From Prevotellaceae bacterium UBA711 (lineage in GTDB: Bacteria; Bacteroidota; Bacteroidia; Bacteroidales; Bacteroidaceae), in NCBI GenBank assembly GCA_002297545.1, contig DBLZ01000015.1:1-49130 (forward strand): a stretch of DNA of 49,130 nucleotides, read 5' to 3'. Shown here piece by piece: positions 34,175-42,664 of this stretch (positions within the stretch are counted from its first letter, which is position 1; the number at the start of each line of letters is the position of its first letter). Under the pieces are notes generated by a model. It was given only the letters and a program-made list of their open reading frames with translations, had not been told where the DNA came from and made no database searches. Position numbers and translations under genes: made by a program.

Positions 34175-36322
34175 ATGAACAGAAGTCTGAAGTACATGCT
34201 GTCCTATGCCATCGGACTTCTGTCTCCTATCACAGCCCTTGCCGACACGTTTGCCGGCAAGGTCCTTGATGAGACAGGCAACCCGCTGCCGGGGGCTGTG
34301 GTGAGAATAGACGGACTCAAGCAACCTGTTCTGACAGGTGCCGACGGCAAGTACTCGTTTGAATTACCCGGGAAGAAGACCGCCAATGTCGTTGTCTGCT
34401 TCAATGGATACATCCCCAAGTCTACGGTCATGCGTTCCGTGCAGTCCGGGAAGAAGGAGAATATCATACGCGTCTCCCCCGATCCGACCACGCTCGGCGA
34501 GATAGTGGTCACGGCCACGCGTACTCCCAAGGCACTTAAGGACGTGCCTGTGGTGACACGTGTAATCTCGGCCGACGACATTGCCAAGACCGATGCCACC
34601 GACATCCAGGATCTTCTCACAGAGGAGCTGCCGGGTTTGGAATTCGGATACGCCATGAGTCAGGAGACATCGCTCAACATGAGTGGTTTCGGCGGCAGTG
34701 CCGTGCTCTTCCTCGTCGATGGCGAGAGACTGGCGGGCGAGACGATGGACAATGTGGACTACAACCGTCTCAACCTTACCGATGTTGGCCGGGTGGAGAT
34801 TATCAAGGGTGCATCATCGGCCCTGTACGGCGCCAATGCCGTGGGCGGCGTGGTCAACCTTATTACAAAGGAAAACACCGAACCGTGGCATCTCAATGTC
34901 AATACCCGCTACAGGGGTGCCGGCAAGGAGTGGCGGAGCGGTGGCAACCTGAGCTTCAACTCTGGCAAGTGGAATTCCAACACATCGGTGCAGTACTCCA
35001 CCAAGGATGCCATACGCCTGACCGGCCCGTTTGATACCGAATCTAAGATACACGAAATTTACGGCGGCAATACTCTCAACGTAAAGGAGAGGCTCACCTA
35101 CCGCCTGTCGGACCGTCTGCGCCTGATAGCCCGTGGAGGTTATTTCTCCAGGGTGAGCAAACGCAGCAACTACGACGACCACTATCATGACTATAGCGGT
35201 GGCTTGCGCGGAGTGTGGGACATAGACAAGACCCGGAGCCTGGAGCTTTCCTATGGTTACGACCAATACGACAAGGCACGCTATGTCGGCGGACGCCTCA
35301 CCCATGACCACGACTACAGCAATCGTCAGCACATAGTGCATGGCCTCTACAACAAGTATTGGGGAAAGAACGTCCTGACGGTTGGAGCCGACTACATGCA
35401 TGACTATCTGACGACCTATCAGTTCGTTGACAATGAAGAGCACTCCCAGACCTCGGTGGATGCCTTCGTGCAGTTCGACTACAATCCCCTGTCGTGGTTG
35501 AATGTCATCGCATCGGTACGCGACGACTATTTCTCGGCCTCCGACAACAATGCCGTGACATCGCGCGTTGCCACCATGTTCAAGCTCAAACCGTTCTCCA
35601 TACGTGCCTCCTACTCCGGCGGCTTCCGTGCCCCTACACTTAAGGAGATGTACATGTGCTTTGACATGGCCGGCATACAGATGATATACGGCAACCCCGA
35701 CCTGAAGCCCGAAAGGAGCCATAACTTCAATCTGGCCTTGGAACGCAACGGCCGGGTGAGCAAGGGCGTCCTGGCCGGGCAGTACAGCCTGACGCTTTCC
35801 GGTTACTATAACTACTATGGCAGCCGCATCACCACCATGGACTATCCCGGTGCCGACGGACAGGAGGCCGGGGCTATCTATGCCAACGAGGATGGAGTGA
35901 AGGTGACGGGCATCGACTTCAATGGCCGCTACCGCACCACGTTCGGTCTGGGTGCGTCGGTCAGCTACAACTATCTGCATGTGGCCGGCCGTTCCATTGA
36001 CTCGCAGTTCACTCAGCCGCGTCCGCATTCCGCCACATGGCGCATAGACTATGAGAAACAGTTGTGCAGCACGTACAGGCTCTATGCCGGGCTTTCGGGC
36101 CGATACCTGTCCAAACCTGTCAGCCGGTATGAGACGGACGGAGCCTATTCGCTTTGGAAACTGACCATCCGTCAGCACGTCTGGCGTGGACTGGACGTGA
36201 ATGTCATAGTGGACAACCTCTTCAACTATAAGCCGAAGACGTATTACTGGAACTCGGCTCCCACAGATGGCATCACCTGGTCCGTAGGTCTGTCCGTCGA
36301 TGTCGATGATTTCTTCAAATAA
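34175..36322 (+). CDS. hmuR: TonB-dependent haem receptor HmuR
   Basis: Outer-membrane receptor (715 aa) that takes up haem with TonB energy. The start MNRSLKYMLSYAIGLLSP at 34175 gives a signal peptide cleaved after TALA; the open frame starting at 34142 overlaps the previous gene. After a carboxypeptidase-regulatory-like domain (about 23-105) come the plug (EIVVTATRTPKALKDVPV... through GGVVNLITKE, about 115-225) and a beta-barrel ending DVDDFFK. The haem-receptor signature pair FRAP (484-487) and NPDL (507-510) is intact, which sets it apart from SusC-type receptors. No histidine lies between the two motifs. Neighbouring hmuS-V genes confirm the assignment. Confidence 0.93.
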   Translation: MNRSLKYMLSYAIGLLSPITALADTFAGKVLDETGNPLPGAVVRIDGLKQPVLTGADGKYSFELPGKKTANVVVCFNGYIPKSTVMRSVQSGKKENIIRVSPDPTTLGEIVVTATRTPKALKDVPVVTRVISADDIAKTDATDIQDLLTEELPGLEFGYAMSQETSLNMSGFGGSAVLFLVDGERLAGETMDNVDYNRLNLTDVGRVEIIKGASSALYGANAVGGVVNLITKENTEPWHLNVNTRYRGAGKEWRSGGNLSFNSGKWNSNTSVQYSTKDAIRLTGPFDTESKIHEIYGGNTLNVKERLTYRLSDRLRLIARGGYFSRVSKRSNYDDHYHDYSGGLRGVWDIDKTRSLELSYGYDQYDKARYVGGRLTHDHDYSNRQHIVHGLYNKYWGKNVLTVGADYMHDYLTTYQFVDNEEHSQTSVDAFVQFDYNPLSWLNVIASVRDDYFSASDNNAVTSRVATMFKLKPFSIRASYSGGFRAPTLKEMYMCFDMAGIQMIYGNPDLKPERSHNFNLALERNGRVSKGVLAGQYSLTLSGYYNYYGSRITTMDYPGADGQEAGAIYANEDGVKVTGIDFNGRYRTTFGLGASVSYNYLHVAGRSIDSQFTQPRPHSATWRIDYEKQLCSTYRLYAGLSGRYLSKPVSRYETDGAYSLWKLTIRQHVWRGLDVNVIVDNLFNYKPKTYYWNSAPTDGITWSVGLSVDVDDFFK

Positions 36323-36327
36323 GAGAG

Positions 36328-39300
36328 ATGAGCAAGAAAAAGAAGATACTATCAACGATAGCCTGCACGGTAGTAATAGGTGCAGGCTTCTTACTGGGCA
36401 ACAGCCTGGCGTCACGCACGCATGTCGCCTTTGTCAATTATCAGGCGATAACCCTTGGGCAGATAGCCAAGGCAAACGACAATACGTTTGTAGTCATACA
36501 TGAACTCCCTGTCGACGAGCTTGGCAAGGCCAATAAGTACGACATGGTGTTTGTCAACGGGATGGGACTGCGTATTGATTCCGTCCAGCGTCAACAGCTC
36601 GTTGATGCGGCCGAGGCCGGTACGCCGGTAATCACCACTGCGGCCACCAATCCGCAGAACCAGATAAACTCGGTCGACTCTGTGGACAGCGAATTCCTGC
36701 GCCAGTACCTTGCCGGCGGGCGCGGCAACTATCGCAACATGTTGCGGTATGTAAGGAAGTATATCGACGACAAGAAGTTCTTTGCGAGTGACCCGGGTGA
36801 CCCGGTGGTGCCTTCCGCTACACTGCTCTATCACCCGTTGGTAGACGACATGGTCTTTGAGTCTGTCGCGGATTACGAACAATGGCTCAGAAAGCAGGGC
36901 AAGTGGAGCGACACGGCTCCGCATATCATCCTGACGGGACAGATGGGCGTGGCCGACAGCCTCGTAAGCCGTCTGGAAAGTACCGGCAACATCGTATATC
37001 CTGTCAGTGTCATACAGTCGTTCATAGCTTCCGGTCATGCCGACTCTGTCCGGGCCGTAGCAATGATAAATATGGCCCACGGGCGTATGGGAGATGCCGT
37101 AGTGCGTTGGCTCGAAAGCAATAACATACCGCTCTTTGCCCCGATCAATGCCAACAGGGACTATTACGAATGGATGGCAGACAAGATGGGGATGAGCGGA
37201 GGCTTCATGTCGCAGAGCATCGTCACCCCCGAGATAGACGGTGCCATAAGGCCGTTCACCCTGTTTGCGCATTTCACCGGCAGCGACGGACTGCCCATGG
37301 TGGAGGCCATCCCCGGGCGTCTTGACGACTTCGTGGCTACGGTCAACAACTACACGGCATTGGGACGTAAGGCCAATAAGGACAAGAGAGTGGCCATATT
37401 CTACTTCAAGGGCCCCGGGCAAAGTGCCCTGGTGGCCGAGGGGATGGAGGTGGCTCCGTCGCTCTACAACCTGCTCGTGCGTTTCAGGAACGAGGGATAC
37501 GACGTCAGTGGATTGCCTGCGGATGCGGCTGCCTTGGAGAAACTCATTGCCGCCAACGGCCGTGTGTTCAACGAATACGCCAAGGGCGCGCAGGCCGACT
37601 TTGTCCGCGACTGCCATCCGCAACCGGTAAGCCGCGAGGATTACGACTCCTGGTGCCGTGAGGCATTGTCCGAAGGGATGCGAGGCGACATAGATGCCGT
37701 TGACGGTGAGTTCCCGGGTCACGGCCTTAAGGACGAAGCCGGCAACATGGCCATAGCCCGGCTGCAATTCGGCAACATCGTCCTCATTCCGCAGACGGCC
37801 GCAGGGCTTGGCGGAGATGACTTCAAGAACGTGCATGGCACGGATGCCGCCCCTCCACACAACTACGTGGGTGCCTATCTGTGGGCCCGTTACGGATTCC
37901 GTGCCGACGCGCTGGTGCATTTCGGGGCACACGGCTCGCTCGAGTTCACGCCGCGCAAGCAGGTGGCCCTCGGCAGCGAGGACTGGCCGGACAGGCTTGT
38001 GGGCACATTGCCTCACGTCTATGTATATTCCACCTCGAACGTGGGCGAGGCCATGATTGCAAAGCGTCGCAGCTATGCCGGGATAGTAAACTACCTGACA
38101 CCGCCGTTCATGGAGAGCGAGGTCAGGGGCATTTACAAGAACCTTACCGATGCCATCGACGACTATAACCGTGCACGTACATCGGCCGACACGCTTAGTG
38201 CCTTGCGTCTCGTCAGACAATACACCTTGGAGCTGGGCATACATCGCGAGTTGCGTATCGACAGCACGTCGCAGTTTACGCCGGATGATGTCATGCGCAT
38301 AGAGACCTTTGCCGAGGAACTTGCCAACGAGAAGATTACGGGTGCGCTGTATGTGATGGGGCAACCGTATTCCGAGGAACACATACGTTCGACCGTCGAG
38401 GCCATGACCGTCGACCCGCTCGCCTACAGCCTCCGGAAGCTTAGGGGCGGTGACTTGCGGGAGTGGCGACGCAAGGCAGTGGAACTTGTAAGGTCCGGTG
38501 CTCCGGCCGATGACGCTGCGATATGCCGCCTCGCCGGCCTCTCCGCCGCCGATCTCGACAGTGCACGCAATATACGCCGCTCCATCGAAGGTTCCAAGGA
38601 CATGCTTTCACGGATGATGGTGATGGGAGCCATGATGCCGTCGGGCCCGCGGGCAACATCTAAGATTGCCGACAGGGTGGCCCCTAAGAGACACCATGGC
38701 ATGGTTCCGGGCATGTCGCCACAGAAAGCCATAGAAATGGCACGCAAGATGGGAGCCGATGATGAGGCCATAGAGAAAATGAAGGCCGCCATGCAGCGTA
38801 AGAGCGTAGCGGCTCCCGGAACAGCCGTGACAGGGCATCATGGCAGTCAGAAGCCGGCATTGACTGGAGAGCAGATAGCCTTTGCCTCGGCCGTAGGCGA
38901 GGTGGAACGGGCCTTGGGCAATATAGGAAAGTATCGCGACGCCTTGCTCCAAAGCCCGGCCAACGAACTTTCTTCGGTGCTCAACGCCCTCAATGGCGGC
39001 TTCATAGCACCGACATCGGGCGGCGATCCCGTGCTCAATCCCGACATCCTTCCCACGGGCCGCAACATGTTTGCCGTCAATGCCGAGGAGACGCCCTCGG
39101 CCGTGGCTTGGGAAAAGGGCAAGGCTTTGGCCGAGAACACCATAGCCATGTATCGCAAGGCGCACGGCGACAGTATCCCGCGCAAGATCAGCTATACGCT
39201 GTGGAGCAGCGAGTTCATAGAGACCGAAGGTGCCACGATAGCGCAGATACTGTACATGCTCGGCGTGGAGCCGGTGCGCGACCCCTTCGGACGTGTCACC

Positions 39301-40563
39301 GACCTGAGGCTCATCCCGTCGCAGGAACTGGGACGTCCCCGCATAGACGTGGTGGTGCAGACCTCCGGGCAGCTTCGCGACCTGGCTGCATCGCGCCTGT
39401 TCCTCATCAGCAGGGCCGTGAAGATGGCCGCTGCCGCCGCCGATGGCGAACATCCCAATTATGTGGCCGAGGGCGTGGTGGAGTCGGAACGCCATCTTGT
39501 GGACAAGGGCGTCTCACCGAAGGAGGCGCGCGAGTTGGCCGCATCGCGGGTGTTCGGCGGCGTTGGCGGTAACTACGGTACCGGCATACAGGGCATGGTG
39601 GAGGCCGGGGACCGATGGGAGGACGCATCCGAGATAGCCGAAGCCTATATCAATAACATGGGCGCCAGCTATGGCAGCGAGGAGACCTGGGAGCAGATGC
39701 GCGAGTACGCCTTCGAGGCGGCACTGACGCGCACGGATGCCGTGGTGCAGCCGCGCCAGAGCAACACGTGGGGTGCACTGAGCCTCGATCATGTATATGA
39801 GTTCATGGGAGGCATGAACCTGGCCGTAAGCAATGTCACCGGTAAGGAACCGGATGCCTACCTGAGCGACTACCGCAACCGGAACAACGTGCGCATGCAG
39901 GAGCTCAAGGAGGCCATAGGAGTGGAGAGCCGCACCACCATACTCAACCCTGCCTATATAAAGGAAAAGATGAAGGGCGGGGCCGGCGATGCCGCATCCA
40001 TGGCCCAGGTGGTGACCAATACCTACGGATGGAACGTGATGAAGCCCGACGTAATCGACAATGAACTGTGGGACGGCATCTACGACACCTACGTGGCCGA
40101 CAAGAACGGTCTCGGCGTGAAGGAGTTCTTCCACGATGCCAATCCGGCAGCCATGCAGGAGCTGACGGCCGTGATGCTCGAAACGGTGCGCAAGGGCATG
40201 TGTAGCGCATCGCCGGAGCAGGTGGCCGCCATAGCCCGCCTGCATACTGCCAGCGTGGAGGAATTCGGGGCGGCCTGCACGGGGTTCGTCTGCGACAACG
40301 CCAAGCTGCGCGAGTTCATAGCCTCCAAGGTTCCTGCGGATAAGGCCTCGGCCTACAACGATGCCGTGGCCACGGCGCGGGCCGAGAACCTGACGGCCGA
40401 CAACAACTCCATGGTGATGAAGCGCGAGGACATCAGTCCGACCAATACCATGACCAACAGCATCAACGGCCTGGCGGTGGCCGTCGCCGTGGTGCTGGCC
40501 CTGGCGGGACTGGTGGTGCTCATACGCCACCGTCGCCGTAAAAACAATCAGCGCCAATGGTAA
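36328..40563 (+). CDS. hmuS: CobN-like haem-handling protein HmuS
   Basis: Large chelatase-family protein (1411 aa) related to the CobN subunit of cobaltochelatase and the H subunit of Mg-chelatase. It has an N-terminal membrane anchor (about 8-28, LSTIACTVVIGAGFLLGNSL) and a C-terminal one (about 1380-1400, GLAVAVAVVLALAGLVVLI), placing the body in the periplasm. The CobN signature HFGAHGSLEFTPRKQ is at H531-H535-E539, and the second hallmark (LPTGRNMFAVN) is near residue 910. An insertion rich in Met, Lys and Ala lies at about 750-860. Homologues in hmu operons have been proposed to remove iron from haem, which fits this operon lacking any cobalamin gene. It starts five bases after hmuR and overlaps hmuT by 7 bases. 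Confidence 0.92.
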   Translation: MSKKKKILSTIACTVVIGAGFLLGNSLASRTHVAFVNYQAITLGQIAKANDNTFVVIHELPVDELGKANKYDMVFVNGMGLRIDSVQRQQLVDAAEAGTPVITTAATNPQNQINSVDSVDSEFLRQYLAGGRGNYRNMLRYVRKYIDDKKFFASDPGDPVVPSATLLYHPLVDDMVFESVADYEQWLRKQGKWSDTAPHIILTGQMGVADSLVSRLESTGNIVYPVSVIQSFIASGHADSVRAVAMINMAHGRMGDAVVRWLESNNIPLFAPINANRDYYEWMADKMGMSGGFMSQSIVTPEIDGAIRPFTLFAHFTGSDGLPMVEAIPGRLDDFVATVNNYTALGRKANKDKRVAIFYFKGPGQSALVAEGMEVAPSLYNLLVRFRNEGYDVSGLPADAAALEKLIAANGRVFNEYAKGAQADFVRDCHPQPVSREDYDSWCREALSEGMRGDIDAVDGEFPGHGLKDEAGNMAIARLQFGNIVLIPQTAAGLGGDDFKNVHGTDAAPPHNYVGAYLWARYGFRADALVHFGAHGSLEFTPRKQVALGSEDWPDRLVGTLPHVYVYSTSNVGEAMIAKRRSYAGIVNYLTPPFMESEVRGIYKNLTDAIDDYNRARTSADTLSALRLVRQYTLELGIHRELRIDSTSQFTPDDVMRIETFAEELANEKITGALYVMGQPYSEEHIRSTVEAMTVDPLAYSLRKLRGGDLREWRRKAVELVRSGAPADDAAICRLAGLSAADLDSARNIRRSIEGSKDMLSRMMVMGAMMPSGPRATSKIADRVAPKRHHGMVPGMSPQKAIEMARKMGADDEAIEKMKAAMQRKSVAAPGTAVTGHHGSQKPALTGEQIAFASAVGEVERALGNIGKYRDALLQSPANELSSVLNALNGGFIAPTSGGDPVLNPDILPTGRNMFAVNAEETPSAVAWEKGKALAENTIAMYRKAHGDSIPRKISYTLWSSEFIETEGATIAQILYMLGVEPVRDPFGRVTDLRLIPSQELGRPRIDVVVQTSGQLRDLAASRLFLISRAVKMAAAAADGEHPNYVAEGVVESERHLVDKGVSPKEARELAASRVFGGVGGNYGTGIQGMVEAGDRWEDASEIAEAYINNMGASYGSEETWEQMREYAFEAALTRTDAVVQPRQSNTWGALSLDHVYEFMGGMNLAVSNVTGKEPDAYLSDYRNRNNVRMQELKEAIGVESRTTILNPAYIKEKMKGGAGDAASMAQVVTNTYGWNVMKPDVIDNELWDGIYDTYVADKNGLGVKEFFHDANPAAMQELTAVMLETVRKGMCSASPEQVAAIARLHTASVEEFGAACTGFVCDNAKLREFIASKVPADKASAYNDAVATARAENLTADNNSMVMKREDISPTNTMTNSINGLAVAVAVVLALAGLVVLIRHRRRKNNQRQW

Positions 40564-41252
40564 TAGTAGTAATGATTATCATGGCCCTGGTCATCTTCGG
40601 CTTTGTGCTGAAGATGACCTTCCTGGGCCTGGCCGGACGCCTTGCCATGTGCGCTGCGGCCTCATTGTCCGTCATCCTCGCGTGCGATGTCGCCGCAGGC
40701 CAGTCCAAGGCGCAGATAGCCGACTGGCTGGCCCGGCCGGAACTGATGCTCGACATGTCGGTGTGGCTCACCGTGGACGTGGCCTTCCATGTGGTCTTCT
40801 GCGTGATGGCGGCCAAATTGCTTGCCGGACCGCTCTCCCGTTGCGGCTCCGTGGTGCTGGAGGTGTGCCGCTGGTTCCCGGGGGTGCTTGTCTTTCCGGT
40901 GTTGTTTGCCGTGCTTACCGAACTCATCTTCTCCCTGCCCGGCGTGGACTTCGACACCATAGCCCGGAGCCTGGCCGCAGGGCTGCTCGTGGCCGTGCCG
41001 CTTTTGGCGGCGGGGCTGCTCAGGCTTCTGCCGGAAAAGGAGCTCAGGCTCGAACTCCTCTTCATGGTGAACATGCTCACGGTCGCCCTTGGAGTGGTGG
41101 CCACCGTAAACGGACGCACGGCCGCTGCCGGCACCAACGAGGTCGACCTGTGTGCCCTTGCCGCCGTGGCGTCGCTGCTTGCCGTGGGGACGGCCATAGG
41201 CGTCGTACTGAACAAATATCTGACACGTAAACATATTTCTCAAATAAAATGA
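40557..41252 (+). CDS. hmuT: HmuT, polytopic membrane protein
   Basis: Membrane protein of 231 aa with about six hydrophobic helices. It occupies the hmuT position of the hmuYRSTUV gene order. It begins MVIVVMIIMALVIFGFVLKM (an ATG at 40572 would remove five residues). The function is not established; because the next two products form an ExbB-like unit, it may be part of an energised complex with HmuS. Overlaps hmuS by 7 and hmuU by 4 bases, indicating coupled translation. Confidence 0.82.
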   Translation: MVIVVMIIMALVIFGFVLKMTFLGLAGRLAMCAAASLSVILACDVAAGQSKAQIADWLARPELMLDMSVWLTVDVAFHVVFCVMAAKLLAGPLSRCGSVVLEVCRWFPGVLVFPVLFAVLTELIFSLPGVDFDTIARSLAAGLLVAVPLLAAGLLRLLPEKELRLELLFMVNMLTVALGVVATVNGRTAAAGTNEVDLCALAAVASLLAVGTAIGVVLNKYLTRKHISQIK

Positions 41253-41854
41253 ATGCTATATCCAACATCCTTTACTGGATTTCCACAGGCTTGCTCGTGC
41301 CTGTGATTGTAATGCTCATCTTCTCATTCGCCCGTTCCATCATCATGATCGGGGCATTCTTCGGACAGTATCTCAACGAGAAACGTACCGTAACCCCGCT
41401 GTGCAGGAGGATAGGGGAGCTCACTCCCGACACGCTCTCCGGCTTCAAGGCATGGCTCCACGGCTATCCCGCATCCGTGGTGGGTGCCTACGCCGCCCGT
41501 ATTCTGGACGCGGCCGGCAACGCGCCCCGCCTGGACCTGCTCCTGTCGGAATACGAGATTGAGGCGGACAAGAACATTGCCACCTCCAAGGTGCTCACCA
41601 AGATGGGACCCATCCTTGGCCTGATGGGAACGCTCATACCCATGGGCCCGGCCCTTGTGGGCCTTGCCTCGGGCGACATAGCCTCCATGGCCTACAATAT
41701 GCAGGTGGCCTTCGCCACCACGGTCGTGGGCCTCGTGGTCAGCGCCATAGGGTTCCTCACCCAGCAGGTCAAGGAACGCTGGGCCGCCAGAGACATTGCC
41801 GTGCTCGAGTACCTTGCCGATATTGTCAGACCCTCACACGCTGCCCAGCTATGA
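41249..41854 (+). CDS. hmuU: HmuU, MotA/TolQ/ExbB-type proton channel
   Basis: Inner-membrane protein of 201 aa in the MotA/TolQ/ExbB superfamily. The first helix is at about 8-30 (ISTGLLVPVIVMLIFSFARSI), followed by a cytoplasmic loop, then two helices at about 125-145 (MGPILGLMGTLIPMGPALVGL) and 160-180 (QVAFATTVVGLVVSAIGFL). The GPxLGLMGTLIPMGPAL and ATTVVGLVVSA segments are the superfamily's proton-path signatures. It would use the proton gradient to drive the hmu complex. ATGA overlaps with both neighbours. Confidence 0.9.
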   Translation: MNAISNILYWISTGLLVPVIVMLIFSFARSIIMIGAFFGQYLNEKRTVTPLCRRIGELTPDTLSGFKAWLHGYPASVVGAYAARILDAAGNAPRLDLLLSEYEIEADKNIATSKVLTKMGPILGLMGTLIPMGPALVGLASGDIASMAYNMQVAFATTVVGLVVSAIGFLTQQVKERWAARDIAVLEYLADIVRPSHAAQL

Positions 41855-42183
41855 GACACCGCCGCCATTCCCTTCTGCAACGCAGCGAGGACAACGACCC
41901 GATGAGCGTTGTCAGCAACCTGTTCGATGTGGCCATGGTCTTCGCCGTGGCCCTGATGGTGGCCCTGGTGAGCCGATACAACATGACCGAGATGTTCTCG
42001 CAGGAAGACTTCACGATGGTGAAGAACCCGGGCAAGGAGAACATGGAGATCATCACCAAAGAGGGCGAAAAGATCAACCGCTACACGCCGTCCGAGGATG
42101 CCGACCCTTCCTCGACGAAGGGCAAACGCGTGGGCGTGGCCTATGAGCTCGAGAGCGGCGACATCATCTACGTCCCCGAGTGA
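41851..42183 (+). CDS. hmuV: HmuV, DUF2149-type protein
   Basis: Protein of 110 aa with one N-terminal membrane helix (about 22-43, LFDVAMVFAVALMVALVSRYN) and a periplasmic C-terminal domain, the topology of ExbD/TolR. It has the gene order and size of the DUF2149 proteins that follow ExbB-like genes beside CobN homologues in both Bacteroidetes and methanogens. Likely partner of HmuU. Last gene of the operon; repeat copy B lies about 110 bases downstream. Confidence 0.87.
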   Translation: MRHRRHSLLQRSEDNDPMSVVSNLFDVAMVFAVALMVALVSRYNMTEMFSQEDFTMVKNPGKENMEIITKEGEKINRYTPSEDADPSSTKGKRVGVAYELESGDIIYVPE

Positions 42184-42290
42184 AGCCCCCTCCGCACCGG
42201 TGTGCCCGCCATCTTCGCCCGCCGTCTTCGTTCGCCTCCGTCACATCCTCGGGAGCATTCCGGGGCGGCTGGCGCAGACCCGGCCATGGC

Positions 42291-42499
42291 GGTGGAAACC
42301 CGCCGCCGTGGCGATGAAATTTTGCCACCGTGCTGATGAAGCCTTGCCAGCGTGCTGATGAAGTTCCATCAGCGTGCTGGTGAAGCTCCATCAGCGTGCT
42401 GATGATTTAACATTTCAATACACGTCGCCGCCCGCCCCCATGTAGCCGGGAAACACACGCCAAGGCACCGTATGCTCCCCTCCGGCAGGAGGCGTCCGG
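42291..42499. repeat. 22-bp palindromic array plus conserved 99-bp tail, copy B
   Basis: Five 22-base units start at 42291, 42313, 42335, 42357 and 42379, again mostly beginning GATGAAG and ending CAGCGTGCT; a degraded unit may precede at 42269. The 99-base tail runs 42401-42499. It shares 87 of 99 positions with copy A without a gap; the first 50 and last 19 bases are the most conserved. It lies between hmuV and the leu promoter in a 481-base gene-free stretch; the rest of that stretch shows nothing else. Confidence 0.9.
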
Positions 42500-42628
42500 T
42501 GCTTTCCCTGTCCCGACACATCGTCCGGCAGGATTGTCGGCCTGTGCCTGTGCCGCGTTGGACCGCCTGTGGCATACCTATTTTATAAAAAGAAGTGACA
42601 TAATGCCCGACATGTCGCAGGTTTTTTA

Positions 42629-42636
42629 TAACTTTG
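42629..42636 (+). promoter_or_regulatory. -7 box of the leucine operon promoter
   Basis: TAACTTTG, exact TAnnTTTG, 28 bases before the leuA ATG. There is no clear TTTG at the -33 position and no leader peptide or T-box, so regulation is probably not by classical attenuation. Confidence 0.65.
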
Positions 42637-42664
42637 TCCGCCAAATAACCATAAAGCACTACAC

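Noticed and set aside
36412..38382. 656-aa minus-strand open frame
   Set aside because: Mirror frame of the GC-biased hmuS gene; Val/His/Gly-rich with no domain.
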